A stretch of 7,993 nucleotides of DNA, from positions 1-7,993 of the forward strand of contig JAEDEK010000088.1 in NCBI GenBank assembly GCA_016293365.1. Reading direction: 5' to 3'. The position numbers and the translations under genes are program-made. This DNA comes from Bulleidia sp. GTDB taxonomy: Bacteria; Bacillota_I; Bacilli_A; Erysipelotrichales; Erysipelotrichaceae. A model generated the notes under the pieces. That model worked only from the letters and a program-made list of their open reading frames with translations. It made no database searches and was not told the DNA's origin. Positions 1 to 6,037 of the stretch are shown here, piece after piece; the first letter of the stretch is position 1, and every line of letters starts with the position of its first letter.

Positions 1-461
1 AATTCTGTGATGAACTGCATTGGGTCAAGGAAGATGAAGTGCTGGATATGACAGCCATTGCCCAGTCAGCTCCTGGTGCTTTAGCAGTAAACAGTGCGAT
101 TATCTTCGGTTATCGCATGAGTGGAATCACAGGTGCACTCGTGTCCGCACTGGCAGTGATCATTCCTCCGATTATCATCATTTCTGTCGTATGCCGGACC
201 TATGATGTATTCAGTACAAACAGGATTGTGCAGATTGCCCTTCAGGTCATGCGTGCAGGTGTTGCCGCCGTGATCATCGATGTTGTGATGGATCTGGCTG
301 GAAAGGTTATCCAGACAAAGGATGTAATCAATATCATACTGATGGTTCTGGCATTTGCTGCTTCATGGATTTATGGGATCAGTTCCATTCAGATCATTCT
401 GTTTTTCCTGATGTTTGGAATCGCACGTTATTTTCTGGAAAGAAAGAAGGTGGCACAATGA
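1..461 (+). CDS. Chromate transporter (ChrA family), first short subunit, 5'-truncated
   Basis: This is the carboxy-terminal 152 residues of an integral membrane protein of the ChrA/CHR family. It is read in frame from base 3 to a TGA at 459-461; the start lies left of the window. Family members carry one roughly 180-residue transporter domain, so about 30-35 residues, including the usual FGGG motif, are missing. The visible part begins with the soluble loop before the family signature SAPGALAVNSA (visible residues 22-32), then shows strongly hydrophobic helices. The next gene encodes a second domain of the same family and overlaps this stop by four bases, which is the layout of paired short-chain ChrA proteins that probably work as a heterodimer. 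Family members export chromate in some bacteria; the natural substrate here is unknown. Confident in the family, not in the substrate. Confidence 0.88.
   Translation, partial: FCDELHWVKEDEVLDMTAIAQSAPGALAVNSAIIFGYRMSGITGALVSALAVIIPPIIIISVVCRTYDVFSTNRIVQIALQVMRAGVAAVIIDVVMDLAGKVIQTKDVINIILMVLAFAASWIYGISSIQIILFFLMFGIARYFLERKKVAQ
446..453 (+). promoter_or_regulatory. Ribosome-binding site setting the start of the second ChrA gene
   Basis: A GAAGGTGG stretch lies inside the end of the first transporter gene, four bases before the ATG at 458. The open frame reaches back to an ATG at 365, but the protein family begins at the ATG at 458 and the extra upstream residues have no membrane-protein character, so this site decides the start. 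Confidence 0.6.
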
Positions 462-1015
462 TCTACCTTGAACTGTTTCTTGTCTATCTGCAGATCGGTG
501 CTTTCTCTTTTGGTGGCGGCTATGCAGCCATGCCTTTGATTCAGAGTCTTTGTGTGGATGGAAAACAATGGCTTACCACAGGTGAATTTGCGGATCTGAC
601 AACCATCGCGGAAATGACACCGGGTCCGATCGCAGTCAATTCTGCCACATTCATCGGTCAGAAGATGGCAGGATTACCTGGCGCAATTGTATGTACGATT
701 GCCTGTATTCTTCCATCATTGCTGATTGTACTGCTGCTGGCATATCTGTATGGCAGATTCTCTGAACTTGCTGTTGTAAAAAGCGTGCTTGGACAGTTAA
801 GACCTGCTGTTGTTGCGATGATTGCTTCAGCTGGTATGACGATTCTGATCCTGGCACTCACACAGGGATCCACGGATTCCTGGATTCCTGTTCATCCGGT
901 GGAACTGATTCTGTTTGTGGTGTGCCTGTTTCTGCTAAGGAAAAAAAAGTGCGGGCCTATCCAGATTGTATTCCTTTCTGCTGTATTTGGAACAGCTGCG
1001 TATCTGCTGATCTGA
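458..1015 (+). CDS. Chromate transporter (ChrA family), second short subunit
   Basis: A 185-residue membrane protein of the ChrA/CHR family, single-domain size and apparently complete. It opens directly with a first helix carrying FGGGYAAMPL (residues 18-27). The second signature EMTPGPIAVNSATFIG follows at residues 52-67, and then come several hydrophobic segments (about 76-98, 117-135, 149-161, 168-185). A short KKKC basic patch at about 162-165 separates the last two helices. The start at 458 overlaps the stop of the preceding subunit gene (ATGA), implying translational coupling and 1:1 production of the pair. A strong intrinsic terminator begins immediately after the stop. The family is known for proton-linked chromate efflux; whether chromate is the real substrate in this organism cannot be told. 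Confidence 0.92.
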   Translation: MIYLELFLVYLQIGAFSFGGGYAAMPLIQSLCVDGKQWLTTGEFADLTTIAEMTPGPIAVNSATFIGQKMAGLPGAIVCTIACILPSLLIVLLLAYLYGRFSELAVVKSVLGQLRPAVVAMIASAGMTILILALTQGSTDSWIPVHPVELILFVVCLFLLRKKKCGPIQIVFLSAVFGTAAYLLI

Positions 1016-1043
1016 AAACGGAAGTCCGATGGCTTCCGTTTTT
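1016..1043. terminator. Intrinsic terminator between convergent chrA and rpiR-type genes
   Basis: A perfect 9-bp stem pairs AAACGGAAG (1016-1024) with CTTCCGTTT (1033-1041). It can extend by a G-T and a C-G pair to a four-base loop and runs into TTTTT (1039-1043). It starts one base after the chrA stop, so it ends that operon. On the minus strand the same stem is followed by four T residues, so it may also stop transcription of the convergent regulator that ends at 1104. Confidence 0.88.
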
Positions 1044-1077
1044 CTGGCAGAAATGTGTATTCCATAAAGGTGATGTG
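1042..1077 (+). repeat. 36-bp imperfect repeat, copy 1
   Basis: Matches 5953-5988 at 30 of 36 positions without gaps. The first 12 bases (TTCTGGCAGAAA) and bases 15-23 (TGTATTCCA) are identical. It lies between the terminator and the end of the convergent regulator gene. It begins 26 bases after a stop codon, exactly as copy 2 does. No function is known to me. Confidence 0.6.
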
Positions 1078-1103
1078 CATGCATACAATAAGGATGGGGA
1101 ATA

Positions 1104-1871
1104 CTACCTGATGGATGCAGCAAGGATATTCAGCAGCACTTCAATGTAAACATAGAAGATCACCTGATTATCCAGATAGTATTCACTGGTTTCCTTGTCG
1201 ATTCTTGGTAACAGTACGACTTTTGTACACAGGTGGAGGAAGGATAGGACACGTGACATGGTAATACATATGACCGGTGTTCCTTTGTGATGCATCTCCT
1301 TGACTGCGGCATCATAGTTGCCCTGACCGGAGATGGAGAAGATGATGAAAAGATCCTTCTCATTGCAGATACTGGATGCATCTTCAATATCACTTGGATC
1401 AAACAGAGCCTGAGAATTGATGCCAAGCCTTGAAAGCCTGCGCTTGAGCTGGATTGCCGAATGATAGGAACGGTTATAACCGACTATCATGATGCGGTCT
1501 GCATGGATGATCATCTGAGTAATTTCCTCAGTTTCTTCCATGGAAATCATATTGGCAATTTCCTGAACGTAACTGCTGTAGGCAGAAGTGATCGCATGAA
1601 TCGGATCCGTGTTTTCGTTCTGTGATGCGGCATTGCGGGATACCAGATAGCGGGACAGATCAAACTTCAGAGCTGAATAGCCCTCATATCCGATTTTTTT
1701 GGAAAAACGGACAAAAGCAGAAGGGGAAAGTTCTGACATATGAGCAAGTTCATCCAGCGTGTTTGTAACGATTGCATGTGGATGGGACAGAATGAACTCA
1801 GCTATATGCTGATCCGTTTTCGTATACTCACTGCGGTAGCTTTCGATTCTTTCAACAGGATTGATGGACAT
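1104..1871 (-). CDS. RpiR-family transcriptional regulator (HTH_6 + SIS domain)
   Basis: A 255-residue cytoplasmic DNA-binding protein of standard family length. Residues 1-78 form the RpiR-type helix-turn-helix; the core at about 38-69 includes LDELAHMSELSPSAFVRFSKK. Residues about 118-225 form a sugar isomerase (SIS) fold with the phosphosugar-binding segment SISGQGN (179-185). Family members bind phosphorylated sugars through the SIS domain and repress or activate sugar-catabolism genes. The ATG at 1869-1871 follows AGAAGGAG at a good distance on the minus strand. The gene is divergent from the PTS locus and shares its 105-bp upstream region, so control of that locus is a reasonable inference, as is autoregulation. 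The ligand is unknown; an amino-sugar phosphate would fit the deacetylase and PTS genes nearby. It converges on the chrA operon at its 3' end. Confidence 0.92.
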   Translation of the reverse strand: MSINPVERIESYRSEYTKTDQHIAEFILSHPHAIVTNTLDELAHMSELSPSAFVRFSKKIGYEGYSALKFDLSRYLVSRNAASQNENTDPIHAITSAYSSYVQEIANMISMEETEEITQMIIHADRIMIVGYNRSYHSAIQLKRRLSRLGINSQALFDPSDIEDASSICNEKDLFIIFSISGQGNYDAAVKEMHHKGTPVICITMSRVLSFLHLCTKVVLLPRIDKETSEYYLDNQVIFYVYIEVLLNILAASIR

Positions 1872-1893
1872 AAGATACTCCTTCTTTCATTTT

Positions 1894-1899
1894 ACTATA
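1894..1899 (-). promoter_or_regulatory. Candidate -10 element of the RpiR-type gene
   Basis: On the minus strand this reads TATAGT, one mismatch from TATAAT, and would start RNA about 16 bases before the ATG at 1871. No good -35 box is present at 16-19 bp upstream, so the call is tentative; an activator-dependent or regulated promoter is possible. Confidence 0.35.
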
Positions 1900-1921
1900 A
1901 AAGATGTTTCTGAGTAGAATT

Positions 1922-1929
1922 GAAATTTC
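1922..1929. promoter_or_regulatory. Candidate operator, GAAATTTC palindrome in the divergent region
   Basis: A perfect 8-bp palindrome with partly symmetric A/T flanks sits between the RpiR-type gene and the PTS-associated operon, close to where the -35 region of the minus-strand gene should be. A TTGAAA hexamer overlaps it on the plus strand (1920-1925), but no matching -10 lies at normal spacing. Position suggests an operator for the RpiR protein or the PRD regulator. The symmetry is short and could be chance in AT-rich DNA. Confidence 0.3.
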
Positions 1930-1964
1930 GAATAAGATATGATTGGTATATAGATCGTGTAATT

Positions 1965-1970
1965 GGAGGT
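1965..1970 (+). promoter_or_regulatory. Ribosome-binding site fixing the start of the 142-aa membrane protein
   Basis: GGAGGT ends six bases before the ATG at 1977. The open frame extends to an ATG at 1920, but that start lies in the promoter region, lacks a binding site and would add a leader of no visible merit. Confidence 0.7.
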
Positions 1971-1976
1971 GTTGGG

Positions 1977-2405
1977 ATGGATAAGAAGAAAACGGGAAGT
2001 GAAACTGTTCAGAAAGCTGAAAAAGCAGGTTTCTCCATGACCTATCATCAGGTTCTGCTTGTTGTAGAGCTGTTTTTCTGTATGCGCAATGTACTTAATC
2101 TGATCACCTCCTTCATGAATCCTGCAGGTACAGATCGTACGGTGGATCAGATTTTCTATGTTGTCATGTTTGTGCTTGCACTCATTTCTGTGATCTGGCA
2201 TGACCGTAAGGCCGGGGTAATATCCCTGCATGTATTCATTGTGCTTGAACTGGCATGGACATGCTTCATTTATATGGTTGCCGGGTACAGAGGACTTGAT
2301 GTGCCGGATCTGAACGAAAAGATGTTTTCATGGACACTTGGATCAATGGCGTGGTTTGTGCCGACCTTTCTGTATTACAGAAAACGCTGGAGGTTTCTGA
2401 AATGA
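1977..2405 (+). CDS. Small four-helix membrane protein of unknown function
   Basis: A 142-residue protein I do not recognise. The first 20 residues are polar and lysine-rich (MDKKKTGSE). Four hydrophobic segments follow at about 25-46, 56-75, 80-102 and 116-134. The chain ends in a strongly basic tail, YYRKRWRFLK (133-142), pointing to a cytoplasmic C-terminus by the positive-inside rule. Cys35, Cys96 and a run of aromatic residues in the last helices are visible, but no catalytic motif. It is the first gene of the PTS-associated operon, divergent from the RpiR-type regulator. Its stop overlaps the start of the PRD regulator by four bases (ATGA), so the two are very likely translationally coupled. 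It could be a membrane partner of the regulator or permease, or a general small integral membrane protein. Real gene: likely. Function: unknown. Confidence 0.8.
   Translation: MDKKKTGSETVQKAEKAGFSMTYHQVLLVVELFFCMRNVLNLITSFMNPAGTDRTVDQIFYVVMFVLALISVIWHDRKAGVISLHVFIVLELAWTCFIYMVAGYRGLDVPDLNEKMFSWTLGSMAWFVPTFLYYRKRWRFLK
2389..2393 (+). promoter_or_regulatory. Ribosome-binding site setting the start of the PRD regulator
   Basis: GGAGG lies eight bases before the ATG at 2402 and 11 before a second ATG at 2405. The frame is open back to an ATG at 2330, which lacks a site and sits within the preceding gene. The start at 2402 is preferred because of spacing and the ATGA overlap. Confidence 0.65.
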
Positions 2406-4372
2406 TGGATGTCAGGTCTTTTGATGTCATTGACAGCCTGTATCGGGAAAAGGGATATCTGGATGGCGATGAACTCGCATCCTCTTTGGATATTTCTACC
2501 CGTACACTGCGTGACATCATCAAGGATGTCAGAGAGCACGTTGAACAGTATGGTGCCACCATCAGCTATAAAAACAATTTCGGTTACAGACTGGAGGTTC
2601 ATCAGAAAACACTGTTTGAGTCCTTTCTGGCACAGGAAAAAAAGAATATTGAGAACATGCGGTTTGATTATCCGGTTACATCTGATGAACGGTGTGACTA
2701 CATCATCCGCCGTTTTCTGCTTTCTTCCACTCCTGTGAAATCGGATGATCTCTGTGAAGAACTCGGCATTTCAAAAACAACATTTGCACAGGATCTTCGA
2801 CATGTAAAACAGATCCTTTCCAGATATGAACTGCAGGTTGAAGTACAGTCGAAAAAAGGACTTGCGGTGTGCGGCAGTGAAAAGAACATGCAAAGCTGCA
2901 TGGCTGACTTTGTTTTCTACAATGACTTTGCCTCTTCTGCATCTTTTACAACCCACTCCATCGGGCAGTTCTGCAGACAGTATGAACAGAAGATCAGAAC
3001 TTGTGTCAATCGTGTTCTTTCTGACAATGACTATCATATGACAGACCTTGGCATCAACAATCTTGTTGTACATATTCTGATTACTCTGTATCGGGGACAG
3101 ATGGATCCGTCAAAACCGGATCTTTCGGATGTGAAAATCAATGAAGATGAATATCGTCTGGAAATTTCCATGGCACAGCAGATGGCAGATCTGGTAGCTG
3201 ATTATACAGGTATGACATTGCTGGAAGAAGAGCTTGGATTCATAGCGGTGCATATCATCGGATCCAGACTGTTTTCCAGGGAAGATGAAAATCTGATATC
3301 GATGGAAACGCTGAATCTTGTCAGAGATCTGTTTGAAGAGATCAGAAGACATTACGGTATCAGCTTCTTTGATGATATGGAACTGTTTGCACTGATGTGC
3401 ATGCACATGGAGCCGATGATTCAAAGAGTCCGTAACGGGATTCCGATGCGTAATCCGCTTCTGGACACAATCAAATCCGAAAACCCGAATGGATATGATC
3501 TTGCGGTATATGCATGCCGCTGGCTTTCTCAGCGGCTGAACGCGTCCATTGATGAAAATGAAATGGGCTATATGGCACTGCATTTCGGTATTGCACTGGA
3601 TGGAATGAAAAAGCCAGGACAGAAAAGAGTTCTTGCGGTATGTGCATCCGGCGTAGGTACATCCCGCATGTTGAAATACAATCTGGAAAAGCTGTTCGGT
3701 AACAGTGTGGAAAGTATTACAACAGCCAGAATGAGTGAAGTAACACAGATGGATCTGTCTGAATATGATCTGATTGTGACAACCGTACCGTTCGATTATC
3801 CTGTTTCGACACGGGTGATTCAGGTGGGATGCTATCTTTCGCAGAGTGATCAGGATGCTTTACGGAATGCGTTTACGGCTTCTTCTGACAATGCAGATCA
3901 GCTGATCAGGGCTTTTGATCCTGCAATGTATATCGAAAATGGAGATGCTGAAACATGGCAGCAGGCTGTGGAACAGCTGTGTAAAGGCATGTCTTCCTGT
4001 ATTAATATGCCGGACGATTTTTTGAAACTGACAATGGATCGTGAGATGCTTTCTTCAACGTATATCGGTAATCGGTGTGCGGTGCCTCATCCGACAAGTG
4101 TACTGCTCGAGGAAAACAGAATTGCAGTCATGCATCTGAAAAAACCGGTTGTCTGGAGCAATGGTAAAAGAGTAGAATGGGTGTTTCTGATCGGTATGAA
4201 ACGCTATGAGGATGCCGGATCGGATCAGCTGATTCATGCACTGTATGAGCTGATCGGCGATGGCAATGCATTGCGGCAGCTGAAGCTGGATGCTTCCTAT
4301 GACCATTTTATTCGTATCCTGCAGTCAGTTCTGTCTGTCCAGTCTGAAGCGGAGGATGATTTCTTCCGTTAA
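2402..4372 (+). CDS. PTS-controlled transcriptional activator, BglG/LicR/MtlR type (HTH-PRD-PRD-EIIB-EIIA)
   Basis: A 656-residue cytoplasmic regulator with the full multidomain layout of LicR/MtlR-type activators. Residues about 5-70 form a first HTH (LASSLDISTRTLRDIIKDV), and about 95-140 a second HTH of the Mga type. PRD1 (about 195-300) carries His224 and His284; PRD2 (about 305-405) carries His335 and His394. A Gat-type EIIB-like domain (about 408-500) has the phospho-acceptor loop CASGVGTS with Cys414. A fructose/mannitol-type EIIA-like domain (about 530-650) has His563 in AVPHPTS. In this family HPr and EIIB proteins phosphorylate these residues, so activity follows sugar supply and catabolite state. 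All expected acceptor residues are present. It overlaps the membrane-protein gene before it and lies 15 bases before the EIIBC gene, its probable target. The frame starts at 2402 because of the binding site at 2389-2393. Confidence 0.92.
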   Translation: MMDVRSFDVIDSLYREKGYLDGDELASSLDISTRTLRDIIKDVREHVEQYGATISYKNNFGYRLEVHQKTLFESFLAQEKKNIENMRFDYPVTSDERCDYIIRRFLLSSTPVKSDDLCEELGISKTTFAQDLRHVKQILSRYELQVEVQSKKGLAVCGSEKNMQSCMADFVFYNDFASSASFTTHSIGQFCRQYEQKIRTCVNRVLSDNDYHMTDLGINNLVVHILITLYRGQMDPSKPDLSDVKINEDEYRLEISMAQQMADLVADYTGMTLLEEELGFIAVHIIGSRLFSREDENLISMETLNLVRDLFEEIRRHYGISFFDDMELFALMCMHMEPMIQRVRNGIPMRNPLLDTIKSENPNGYDLAVYACRWLSQRLNASIDENEMGYMALHFGIALDGMKKPGQKRVLAVCASGVGTSRMLKYNLEKLFGNSVESITTARMSEVTQMDLSEYDLIVTTVPFDYPVSTRVIQVGCYLSQSDQDALRNAFTASSDNADQLIRAFDPAMYIENGDAETWQQAVEQLCKGMSSCINMPDDFLKLTMDREMLSSTYIGNRCAVPHPTSVLLEENRIAVMHLKKPVVWSNGKRVEWVFLIGMKRYEDAGSDQLIHALYELIGDGNALRQLKLDASYDHFIRILQSVLSVQSEAEDDFFR

Positions 4373-4387
4373 TCACGGAGGTGCTGT

Positions 4388-5926
4388 ATGAATGTTCTGA
4401 TTGTCTGTGCGGCTGGGATGTCTTCCAGTGCTCTTGCGCAGAGGTTCAGAGATGAAATCAGAAAAGAGGGTCTGAATATCAAGGTGGGTACATGCGGTGT
4501 TTCGCAATACCGTCAGCACCTGTCGCAGGCAGATCTTGTTTTCATTGCACCTCAGGTCAGCTGGTTACAGAAGGAACTGAATGAAAAGAAGCTCATGTGC
4601 CTTGTCATAGATGAAAAAGCATATGGAGAAATGAATGCTGATGTACTTATGGACATGGCACTTCATCCTGATGACTATATACCAAAGGAAAAGAAGGAAC
4701 CATGGTATAAAGGAATTGCTGTGAGGTTTGCCCAAAGACGAAGTGTAATTGCGATCACGGACGGTTTCAGTTCACTGATGCCGGTATCTCTTGTCGGTTC
4801 CATTCTTTCTCTTTGCAATACGCTTCCGATTCCTTATCTGAATACGCTGATTTCTTCCGGTATCGTAGGGGAGTATCTGTCAATTGGTATCAATATGACA
4901 ATGGGAATGCTTTCCCTGTATCTCAGCATCTTCATTGCAATGTCCTATTCTGAGCAGACTGGAATATCGAAGGAGGGACTTGTTCTTTCCTGCATGGTTG
5001 ATTTTATAGCGATCAGCGGGATTTCTCCTCTTGAAGCACTGCAGACAGGCTTTTTTGATGGGCGTGGCATGTTATGTGCCACTGCAATCACGCTTGTGAC
5101 ATGTCATCTGTATGGATGGACGGAAAGCATGATCGGTACGAAAAAAAGCGGTTATATTACAAGCAATATCATTGACTCTTTCTATTCACTGATTCCTGTC
5201 AGTATCTGCATGTTTCTGACAGTAACAGTTTCAACGGTATTCTATTCCTGTTTCCATGTGCAGATAGCACAGTATATCAACGATTCGATTGTGGATGCCA
5301 TCGGCAGGTTTGCCGGTAACAGTGCCTCCACATTGCTGGGATTGAAAGTCCTTGCCACATTGTTCTGGTTTGTTGGTATACATGGTGGAAAGCTGACAGG
5401 AACGGTATCCAATCCGATTTTTCAACCGCTTTCTGTGGCAGATGTCAGAGCATGGACAAAGGGAGAAACACTTCCGTATCTGATCAATTCTCAGACATCT
5501 TACATGTTTACATTCGGCGGGATCGGATCCACACTGTCATTGACATTTCTGATGCTTGTGATGTCAAAAAGCAGGAAGATGAAACAGCTGGGAAAAATAT
5601 CGTTTCCGATGGGGATCTTCTTTATCAATGAACCTCTGATTTTCGGACTTCCGTTTGTATTGAATCTGTATCTGCTGATTCCTTTTACCCTGATACCGTT
5701 GATCAGTGGTGTCATGACAATCATCGCCACACGTGTCGGATTTCTTCCTGCCTGTATCGGGTTTGAAATACCATGGACGACGCCACCGCTGATCTCCGGA
5801 CTGATTCAGGGAGGATGGAAACTTGCACTGTGGCAGGCCTTCATGCTTGTTCTGCAGGCAGCCATGTGGTATCCCGTCTTTCACCATCTTGATCAGGAAG
5901 CATTGAAAGAAGAAAAGAGTGCGTAA
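4388..5926 (+). CDS. PTS EIIB-EIIC fusion permease, lactose/cellobiose family
   Basis: A 512-residue sugar transporter and kinase. Residues 1-95 are a Lac-type EIIB domain with the phosphocysteine loop VCAAGMSSS (Cys7). A short lysine-rich linker (about 95-105) leads to a membrane EIIC domain (about 107-505) with roughly ten hydrophobic segments. The EIIC signatures are intact: WFVGIHGG with His332, FTFGGIGS (375-382) and INEPLIFGLP with Glu415. The matching His and Glu bind sugar in the known EIIC structure of this family. An N-terminal EIIB fused to EIIC is less usual than separate EIIB and EIIC proteins. GGAGGTG at 4377-4383 fixes the ATG 15 bases after the regulator, so both are probably on one transcript. 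No Lac-type EIIA is present in the window. Likely substrate is a beta-glucoside, chitobiose-like or galactoside disaccharide; the sequence does not decide. Confidence 0.92.
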   Translation: MNVLIVCAAGMSSSALAQRFRDEIRKEGLNIKVGTCGVSQYRQHLSQADLVFIAPQVSWLQKELNEKKLMCLVIDEKAYGEMNADVLMDMALHPDDYIPKEKKEPWYKGIAVRFAQRRSVIAITDGFSSLMPVSLVGSILSLCNTLPIPYLNTLISSGIVGEYLSIGINMTMGMLSLYLSIFIAMSYSEQTGISKEGLVLSCMVDFIAISGISPLEALQTGFFDGRGMLCATAITLVTCHLYGWTESMIGTKKSGYITSNIIDSFYSLIPVSICMFLTVTVSTVFYSCFHVQIAQYINDSIVDAIGRFAGNSASTLLGLKVLATLFWFVGIHGGKLTGTVSNPIFQPLSVADVRAWTKGETLPYLINSQTSYMFTFGGIGSTLSLTFLMLVMSKSRKMKQLGKISFPMGIFFINEPLIFGLPFVLNLYLLIPFTLIPLISGVMTIIATRVGFLPACIGFEIPWTTPPLISGLIQGGWKLALWQAFMLVLQAAMWYPVFHHLDQEALKEEKSA

Positions 5927-5941
5927 AGTTTCTGTAAACCA

Positions 5942-5963
5942 TTCTGCCGGAATTCTGGCAGAA
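5942..5963 (+). other. Hairpin / inverted repeat after the EIIBC gene
   Basis: TTCTGCC (5942-5948) pairs perfectly with GGCAGAA (5957-5963). A G-T and a G-C pair extend the stem to nine pairs with an AATT loop. No T run follows, so it is not a standard terminator. It could protect the 3' end of the upstream message, or, as DNA symmetry, be an operator for the next gene. Its right arm is the beginning of repeat copy 2. Confidence 0.6.
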
Positions 5964-5988
5964 AGATGTATTCCAAGAAGTTGTTGTG
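5953..5988 (+). repeat. 36-bp imperfect repeat, copy 2
   Basis: Matches 1042-1077 at 30 of 36 bases without gaps. It begins 26 bases after the EIIBC stop codon and runs up to a candidate -35 box of the next gene. The 11-base core TTCTGGCAGAA is itself nearly symmetric (TTCTG-N-CAGAA). Confidence 0.6.
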
Positions 5989-6012
5989 ACTGATAAGATC
6001 ACATCATAAAAA
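5984..6012 (+). promoter_or_regulatory. Candidate promoter of the stand-alone EIIC gene
   Basis: TTGTGA (5984-5989; four of six to TTGACA) is separated by exactly 17 bases from TAAAAA (6007-6012; four of six to TATAAT). Inside it, TGTGA (5985-5989) and TCACA (5999-6003) form an inverted repeat with a 9-base gap, a possible operator. The 111-bp spacer and the distinct codon usage of the next gene favour a separate promoter; neither box is strong. Confidence 0.35.
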
Positions 6013-6037
6013 GGGAAAATCCCAAAAGGAGAAAATC
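6009..6037 (+). repeat. Tandem near-repeat duplicating the ribosome-binding site
   Basis: AAAAGGGAAAATC (6009-6021) and AAAAGGAGAAAATC (6024-6037) differ by a single inserted base and lie 15 bases apart. The second copy holds the functional AGGAGA site (6027-6032) before the ATG at 6038. The first copy, with GGGA-AAA-TCCC (6013-6023), can fold into a small hairpin next to that site. Confidence 0.5.

Noticed and set aside
365..457. Longer N-terminus for the second ChrA gene
   Set aside because: It lies wholly within the preceding gene, has no ribosome-binding site, and adds residues unlike the family; the ATG at 458 fits the family start.
922..1149. Open frame crossing the chrA terminator and the repeat
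   Set aside because: It overlaps the end of chrA, the terminator and the end of the convergent regulator, with no ribosome-binding site or protein-like composition.
2330..2401. Longer N-terminus for the PRD regulator
   Set aside because: The added 24 residues overlap the membrane-protein gene and lack a ribosome-binding site; GGAGG supports 2402.
3110..3583. 157-codon minus-strand open frame inside the PRD regulator
   Set aside because: It is antisense to a well-supported gene, is rich in His, Phe and Ile as expected for an antisense shadow, and has no family resemblance.
2402..4372. BglG-type RNA antitermination with a RAT hairpin upstream of EIIBC
   Set aside because: The regulator has DNA-binding HTH domains rather than the RNA-binding CAT domain, and the 15-base gap before the EIIBC gene has no room for a terminator/antiterminator pair.
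5985..6003. TGTGA...TCACA as a CRP-type binding site
   Set aside because: The spacing is nine bases rather than six and this type of organism would not be expected to use CRP for sugar control. It is kept only as a possible operator within the promoter entry.
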